A DNA stretch of 17,444 nt from JBPCOI01 sp051000395 (lineage in GTDB: Bacteria; Actinomycetota; Actinomycetes; Mycobacteriales; Jatrophihabitantaceae), in contig JBPCOI010000072.1 in the NCBI GenBank assembly GCA_051000395.1, forward strand, positions 1 to 17,444, in the 5' to 3' direction. Positions within the stretch are counted from its first letter, which is position 1, and each line of letters opens with the position of its first letter. This document shows positions 13,623-17,444 of this stretch, in pieces. The translations under genes were made by a program, and so were the position numbers. The notes under the pieces are model-generated. The model was not told where the DNA came from. It did no database searches and worked only from the letters and a program-made list of their open reading frames with translations.

Positions 13623-14321
13623 GTGAGCAGGGCCACGCTGGACAAGCAGCCGCGCGAGGTCGCTGCCATGTTCGACGCCGTGGCGCGCCGCTACGACCTC
13701 ACGAACACGGTGCTGTCGTTCGGGCAGGACCGGCGCTGGCGCCGGCGCACCAGGCAGTGCCTCGAGCTGCGCGACGGCCAGCGGGTGCTCGACCTGGCTG
13801 CGGGTACCGGGGTCTCGACGGTCGAGCTGATGCGCTCGGGCGCCGACGCGGTCGCCTGTGACTTCTCGCTCGGCATGCTGCGCGCGGGCCGGTCCGGCAA
13901 GCGGCGGCGGGTGGTGCCGTTCGTGGCCGGCGATGGCATGCACCTGCCGTTCGCTGACGGGGCGTTCGACGCGGTCACGATCAGCTTCGGGCTGCGCAAC
14001 ATCGCCGACGTGCCACGCGCGCTGCGCGAGATGGCGCGCGTGGTCCGCCCGGGCGGACGCCTGGTGGTCTGCGAGTTCAGCCGTCCCACCTTCACGCCGT
14101 TTCGCGTCGTGTACCTGAACTACCTGATGCGGGCGCTGCCGTGGGTGGCCCGGGGGGTGTCGTCCAACCCCGAGGCCTACGGCTATCTCGCCGAGTCCAT
14201 CCGGGCGTGGCCGACTCAGGCCGAACTCGCGCGCCAGATCGCGGGCGCGGGCTGGGCGCAGGTCCGTTACCGCAACCTGAGCGGCGGCATCGTCGCCCTC
14301 CACCTCGCCGCGCGTTCCTGA
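13623..14321 (+). CDS. menG: Demethylmenaquinone methyltransferase (MenG/UbiE)
   Basis: A 232-residue class I SAM methyltransferase. It has the UbiE signature 'MFDAVARRYDLTNTVLSFGQ' near the N-terminus, the SAM-binding 'VLDLAAGTGVSTVEL' (55-69), 'ISFGLRNIADVPRALREM' and 'VVRPGGRLVVCEFSRP'. It C-methylates demethylmenaquinone to menaquinone, the last step of either menaquinone route. GTG 13623 has a GGAG six bases upstream. The Streptomyces homologue also lies in the futalosine gene neighbourhood. The next genes on this strand encode cell-surface proteins, so the menaquinone block ends here. Confidence 0.96.
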   Translation: MSRATLDKQPREVAAMFDAVARRYDLTNTVLSFGQDRRWRRRTRQCLELRDGQRVLDLAAGTGVSTVELMRSGADAVACDFSLGMLRAGRSGKRRRVVPFVAGDGMHLPFADGAFDAVTISFGLRNIADVPRALREMARVVRPGGRLVVCEFSRPTFTPFRVVYLNYLMRALPWVARGVSSNPEAYGYLAESIRAWPTQAELARQIAGAGWAQVRYRNLSGGIVALHLAARS

Positions 14322-14470
14322 CTCGCGCAGGCCGTCGCGGCGTGAGCGCTTGCGTCGGAACCCGATATGTGGCCGCAACAGCGGAACCGTCCCACGCCCT
14401 CGTCACGAACCCCCTTACGGAACAGTCACGCGCCGGGACCGCCCCGGCTCGGTCGAAGGGGAGATCCACA
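14322..14470 (+). other. Intergenic region before the CHRD-like gene
   Basis: 149 bp that separate menG from the surface-protein genes and probably hold their promoter. The hexamer CGGAAC occurs three times (14356, 14382, 14418). GGAAC is the usual -35 core of ECF-sigma promoters, but no matching -10 at the right distance is convincing. GGGGAG at 14458-14463 is the ribosome binding site for ATG 14471. Confidence 0.4.
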
Positions 14471-15262
14471 ATGAAGAAGTCACTGCGGTGGGCCGTGCCC
14501 GTCGCCGCACTCGGAATCGCGGGGCTGGGTATCGCGCTGCCGGGCGCCGCGTCGGCGTCTGCGGCATCCACCACCTACACGGCGACGCTGAGCGCCCTCA
14601 ACCACGTGACGGGAACGGGCAATGTCACCGTCACCGTCAATGGCAACCAGGCCACGGTCGACGAGACGTTCAGCGGCCTGGCCGCGACGTTCGGCGGCAA
14701 GCCCTACCCGCACGTGCAGCACATCCACGGCCCGGGCGGCGGGATGGGCATGGGCCAGTGCCCGAGTACGTCGGCCGACAAGAACGGCGACGGCGTCGTC
14801 AGCACCACCGAGGGACAGCCCGCCTACGGACCGATCCTGACCACACTGTCGACAACCGGTGACACCAGCCCCAAGGCGGCGACGACCCTGACGGTGGCCC
14901 CGAGCGGCGCCAGCACGCACTACCAGCGCACGATCACGCTGGACTCGTCCACGATGAGCGCGCTGACCAGCGGCAAGGCGGTCGTCGTCGTGCACGGCCT
15001 CGACCCGTCGACGCTGAGCGCGAAGGCGCAGGCCGAGAAGAGTGACATCGTCCCGGCGCTGCCCCTCGCGGCGACCTCGCCGGCGCTGTGCGGCGTGCTG
15101 ACCGCCTCGCAGATGTCCACCACCCCGGTGGGCTCGAGCCCGACCGGTGGCGGTAGCACGTCCGGTATCCAGGACGAGGCGATCCTTGCTCTCGGTGGCG
15201 GCCTCGTGCTCGTTGCCGGTGGCGCGTTCGCGGCCCGGCGTCGGCTGGCTCGCGAGAGCTGA
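14471..15262 (+). CDS. Secreted CHRD-like protein with EF-hand loop and C-terminal anchor
   Basis: A 263-residue exported protein. It has a Sec signal peptide (1 to ~31, 'MKKSLRWAVPVAALGIAGLG' with cleavage near 'ASASA'). The body starts with 'YTATLSALNHVTGTGNVTVT' and includes 'HVQHIHGPGG' and 'VVVVHGLDP', which resemble CHRD-type domains. Residues 103-114 form a canonical EF-hand calcium loop (D103, N105, D107, S111, E114). The C-terminus is a Ser/Thr/Gly linker with 'PTGGGSTSG' (224-232), a hydrophobic helix (236-255) and an 'RRRLARES' tail, the layout of a sortase substrate or tail anchor, but there is no LPxTG or LAxTG. ATG 14471 is set by GGGGAG seven bases upstream. A sortase gene follows after 22 bp, so the two are likely an operon and perhaps enzyme and substrate. 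Function unknown. Confidence 0.8.
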   Translation: MKKSLRWAVPVAALGIAGLGIALPGAASASAASTTYTATLSALNHVTGTGNVTVTVNGNQATVDETFSGLAATFGGKPYPHVQHIHGPGGGMGMGQCPSTSADKNGDGVVSTTEGQPAYGPILTTLSTTGDTSPKAATTLTVAPSGASTHYQRTITLDSSTMSALTSGKAVVVVHGLDPSTLSAKAQAEKSDIVPALPLAATSPALCGVLTASQMSTTPVGSSPTGGGSTSGIQDEAILALGGGLVLVAGGAFAARRRLARES

Positions 15263-15284
15263 CCGGCCCGGCTGAGCAGTAGCA

Positions 15285-15980
15285 ATGAGCATCCGCGCCC
15301 GCCGCACCCGGATCCTCGGGGCGGTGGGCGCGGTGCTGCTCGTGCTCGGCGTGATCGCGCTGGTGATCGGACTGCGGGCGCAGAAGCACGCCCCGCAGCC
15401 ACCGCCCGCGGCAGCAAGTCCCGTCAATGTCATACCGACATCGCCATCGGCAACCGCCGGATCCTCGGCGGTCACCCCCAAGCCGTCGCCGACGACGCGG
15501 GGGCCGATCCTGCCCCGCTCGCTGCCGACGCACCTGAGCGTTCCGGCGATCGGGGTGGACACCTCGCTCAAGCAGATCGGGCTTGATTCCGGCGGCCACA
15601 TCCAGACCCCGCCGCTGGACCGTGACTCGCACGCGTACTGGCTGAGCGTCTCGCCCACGCCCGGCCAGCTGGGCCCTGCGACGATCATCGGGCACATCGA
15701 CTCGGCGGCCTACGGACCCGCGGTGTTCTTCCGCCTCGGCGCGCTGCGCCAGCGCGACATGATCTCGGTTACCCGCGCCGACGGCGTCGTCGCGATGTTC
15801 GAGGTCGAACGCGTCGTCGAATACCCGAAGGCGAAGTTCCCCACCGAGGCGGTGTACGGCAACATCGATCACGCCGGGCTGCGGTTGATCACCTGCGGCG
15901 GCATCTTCGACCCGTCCGTGCACAGCTACGAGAGCAACATCGTCGTCTACGCCTCGCTCGTCTCCTCCCACAAGGCATAG
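15285..15980 (+). CDS. Class F sortase
   Basis: A 231-residue membrane-bound transpeptidase. It has one N-terminal helix (about 10-30), a Pro/Ser/Thr-rich linker (35-80) and the sortase barrel beginning 'PTHLSVPAIGVDTSLKQIGL'. The catalytic His is in 'TIIGHIDS' (H137), with 'GPAVFFRLGALRQRD' typical of class F, and the catalytic Cys is in 'LRLITCGGIFD' (C204). The usual catalytic Arg after the Cys is not visible: residues 205-231 hold no Arg, and the likely position reads 'SVHSYESN'. Sortases cut a C-terminal sorting signal and attach proteins to the wall or to pilins. The CHRD-like protein upstream is the obvious candidate substrate, by position only. The ribosome binding site is weak, so translation may be coupled to the preceding gene. 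Confidence 0.88.
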   Translation: MSIRARRTRILGAVGAVLLVLGVIALVIGLRAQKHAPQPPPAAASPVNVIPTSPSATAGSSAVTPKPSPTTRGPILPRSLPTHLSVPAIGVDTSLKQIGLDSGGHIQTPPLDRDSHAYWLSVSPTPGQLGPATIIGHIDSAAYGPAVFFRLGALRQRDMISVTRADGVVAMFEVERVVEYPKAKFPTEAVYGNIDHAGLRLITCGGIFDPSVHSYESNIVVYASLVSSHKA

Positions 15981-15984
15981 CCGA

Positions 15985-16018
15985 CCCAGAGCCGGCACAT
16001 CGCCAGCCCAGAGCCGGC
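15985..16018 (+). repeat. 12-bp direct repeat upstream of the lipoprotein gene
   Basis: CCCAGAGCCGGC occurs at 15985-15996 and again at 16007-16018, a 22-bp period (about two helical turns), in the 74-bp gap between the sortase and lipoprotein genes. It could be a paired operator or a simple duplication. Confidence 0.55.
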
Positions 16019-16054
16019 CCCGAACCGCACACCGCACGCGACAGGAGTACCGAG

Positions 16055-16675
16055 ATGAACCGACGCAACCGGGCCCGCGCCCTGATCGCGGCAGGCGCGT
16101 TGTTGCTCACCGGCTGCGCGTCCTCACGCGCGGCGACGCAACCCCCGGCGGCCGCGCCGGCGGGCGCGATGACGCCGGGGATGGTGATGCCGGACGGGTC
16201 GACGATGGGTGCCGTGGCCGCTTCCCCGAGCGCGGGCGCGGCGTTTGCGGGCAGCCCGTCCAGCGCGGAGAAGATGATCTGCGCGGCGGAGACGCACGCG
16301 GACATCACCAAGGTGCTCGGCCTCAAGCAAAGCCCGCCCGCCACGTCGAGCTGGGTGCAGCACCTCTACACCTGCACCTACCGGTTGCCGATGGGCACGT
16401 TCGTCGTCTCCGTCAAGCAGTCGAGCGACCCGAGTACCGCCAAGGCCTACTTCGCCCACCTGCGCACGACGCTCGGCAGCACGCAGACCCTCGACGGGCT
16501 CGGTCAGGGCTCCTACGGCACCACGGCGGGCACGGTCGTGCTGATCAAGGACAGCGACACGTTGACGGTCGACGCGACCCGGCTGCCCGCCGTGTTCGGC
16601 GCGCAGCAGTCCAAGCGATTCGACTTCGCCTACGAGATCGCCTCGGACATCCTCGGCTGCTGGACCGGGGGCTGA
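16055..16675 (+). CDS. Putative lipoprotein of unknown function
   Basis: A 206-residue protein not recognised beyond its export signal. The N-terminus has basic residues, a hydrophobic stretch and the lipobox 'LLTGC' (Cys21), so it should be lipid-anchored on the outer face of the membrane. Residues ~35-55 are rich in Met, Gly and Pro ('GAMTPGMVMPDGSTMG'). The rest looks like one small globular domain with three further cysteines ('MICAAE', 'YTCTYR', 'LGCWTGG'). ATG 16055 has AGGAG seven bases upstream. It follows the sortase by 74 bp on the same strand, so it may belong to the same surface-protein group. Confidence 0.8.
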   Translation: MNRRNRARALIAAGALLLTGCASSRAATQPPAAAPAGAMTPGMVMPDGSTMGAVAASPSAGAAFAGSPSSAEKMICAAETHADITKVLGLKQSPPATSSWVQHLYTCTYRLPMGTFVVSVKQSSDPSTAKAYFAHLRTTLGSTQTLDGLGQGSYGTTAGTVVLIKDSDTLTVDATRLPAVFGAQQSKRFDFAYEIASDILGCWTGG

Positions 16676-16712
16676 GGCCCGGGCCGCGCGCCACGCTGGC
16701 AGGATGGCGCGG

Positions 16713-17444
16713 GTGACGGCTCTGATCCTCGACGGCAACGCGACCCTGGCGACAATCAAGGCCGAGCTTGCCGAACGCGTCGTCGCCCTCGCCGATCGCG
16801 GGATCGTGCCGGGACTCGGCACCGTCCTCGTCGGCGACGACCCGGCCAGCCGGTGGTACGTCGACGCGAAGCACAAGGACTGCGCCGAGATCGGGATCGA
16901 CAGCATCCAGCGCGAGCTTCCGGTGAGCGCCACCCAGGCCGAGGTCGAGGCGGTGGTTGCCGAGCTGAACGCCGACCCCACCTGCACCGCCTTCCTCGTG
17001 CAGCAACCCACCGGCCTCGGCAGCGCGGCCGAGTTCTCGATCCTGTCCGCTGTGGACCCCGTCAAGGACGTGGACGGCCTGCATCCGGTCAACCTCGGCT
17101 GGCTCGTGTTGGGCAAGGCGGCTCCGCTGCCGTGCACGCCGACCGGGATCATCGAGCTGTTGCGCCGCCACGGCGTCCCGATCGCCGGCGCGAACGTCGT
17201 CGTCGTCGGCCGCGGGATCACCGTCGGGCGCCCGCTCGCCCTGATGCTCAGCCGTCGCAGCGAGAACGCCACCGTCACCGTCTGCCACACCGGCACCCGC
17301 GACCTGGCCGCGCACGTGCGGCAGGCCGACATCGTCGTCGCCGCCGCGGGCTCCCCGTCGCTGATCACCGCCGACATGGTGCGGCCCGGTGCAGCAGTCC
17401 TGGACGCGGGCGTCAGCCGCGTCGACGGCAAGATCGCCGGCGAC
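16713..17444 (+). CDS. folD: Methylenetetrahydrofolate dehydrogenase/cyclohydrolase FolD, 5' part
   Basis: The frame is open to the right edge (244 codons, about 85% of a normal FolD). FolD interconverts 5,10-methylene- and 10-formyl-tetrahydrofolate using NADP. Visible blocks are 'GLGTVLVGDDPASRWYVDAK' with the conserved Lys, 'VDPVKDVDGLHPVNLGWL' with the substrate-site Asp, 'LPCTPTGIIELLRRHG' and the nucleotide-binding 'VVVVGRGITVGRPLALML'. The usual 'VQLPLP' segment reads 'VQQPTG' here. GTG 16713 matches the mycobacterial FolD start; an in-frame ATG lies at 16704. A CAGGAT hexamer 7 nt before the GTG could be a weak -10 of the leaderless type. No link to the upstream genes is evident. Confidence 0.95.
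   Translation, partial: MTALILDGNATLATIKAELAERVVALADRGIVPGLGTVLVGDDPASRWYVDAKHKDCAEIGIDSIQRELPVSATQAEVEAVVAELNADPTCTAFLVQQPTGLGSAAEFSILSAVDPVKDVDGLHPVNLGWLVLGKAAPLPCTPTGIIELLRRHGVPIAGANVVVVGRGITVGRPLALMLSRRSENATVTVCHTGTRDLAAHVRQADIVVAAAGSPSLITADMVRPGAAVLDAGVSRVDGKIAGD

Noticed and set aside
14130..14470. A longer N-terminus for the CHRD-like protein, continuing upstream into menG
   Set aside because: ATG 14471 has a strong ribosome binding site and gives a clean signal peptide; the upstream part is another frame of menG.
1..17444. CRISPR array, tRNA or rRNA genes, IS elements
   Set aside because: No regularly spaced repeats, tRNA- or rRNA-like sequence, transposase or terminal repeats were seen on reading both strands.

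Overview
The window is very GC-rich DNA packed with genes on both strands. It has GTG/TTG starts, actinobacterial protein families (MqnE/MqnC futalosine enzymes, a class F sortase, DUF4229, a TIGR00027-type methyltransferase) and many promoters that look leaderless (TAnnnT 6-8 nt before the start codon). This points to an actinobacterium that makes menaquinone by the futalosine route, perhaps related to Frankiales, Jatrophihabitans or Streptomyces. The genus cannot be fixed from the sequence alone.

Layout. Bases 1-2451 (+) are a tight run: the 3' end of a UbiD-type decarboxylase (MqnL), a UbiA-type prenyltransferase (MqnP), a UbiX-type flavin prenyltransferase (MqnM) and an Lrp/AsnC regulator. 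A SAM methyltransferase (-) meets the regulator tail to tail and is divergent from mqnE (+), which is coupled to a DUF4229 membrane protein. Bases 4886-8867 are all on the minus strand: an acyl-CoA synthetase with a frameshift near its 5' end, an inositol-monophosphatase family gene, then a reverse transcriptase preceded by a structured non-coding region. From 8930 everything is on the plus strand: mqnA, a lipoprotein phosphoesterase (phospholipase C/acid phosphatase family), mqnC, a DMT-type transporter, menG/ubiE, a secreted CHRD-like protein with an EF-hand loop, a class F sortase, a small lipoprotein and the 5' part of folD.

How the genes work together. MqnA, MqnE and MqnC carry out dehydration of chorismate, formation of aminodeoxyfutalosine and radical cyclisation. 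MqnP, MqnL and MqnM prenylate and decarboxylate the naphthoate, and MenG makes the final C-methylation. MqnB and MqnD, needed for a complete pathway, are not in this window.

The most notable item is a solitary retron-like locus at about 6375-4886 (-). The RT carries retron-type motifs. The 160 nt in front of its ATG contain a perfect 13-bp inverted repeat (6344-6356 with 6210-6222) that encloses two perfect short hairpins and a third weaker one. This is the a1-msr-msd-a2 arrangement of a retron non-coding RNA. No effector gene is recognisable beside it.
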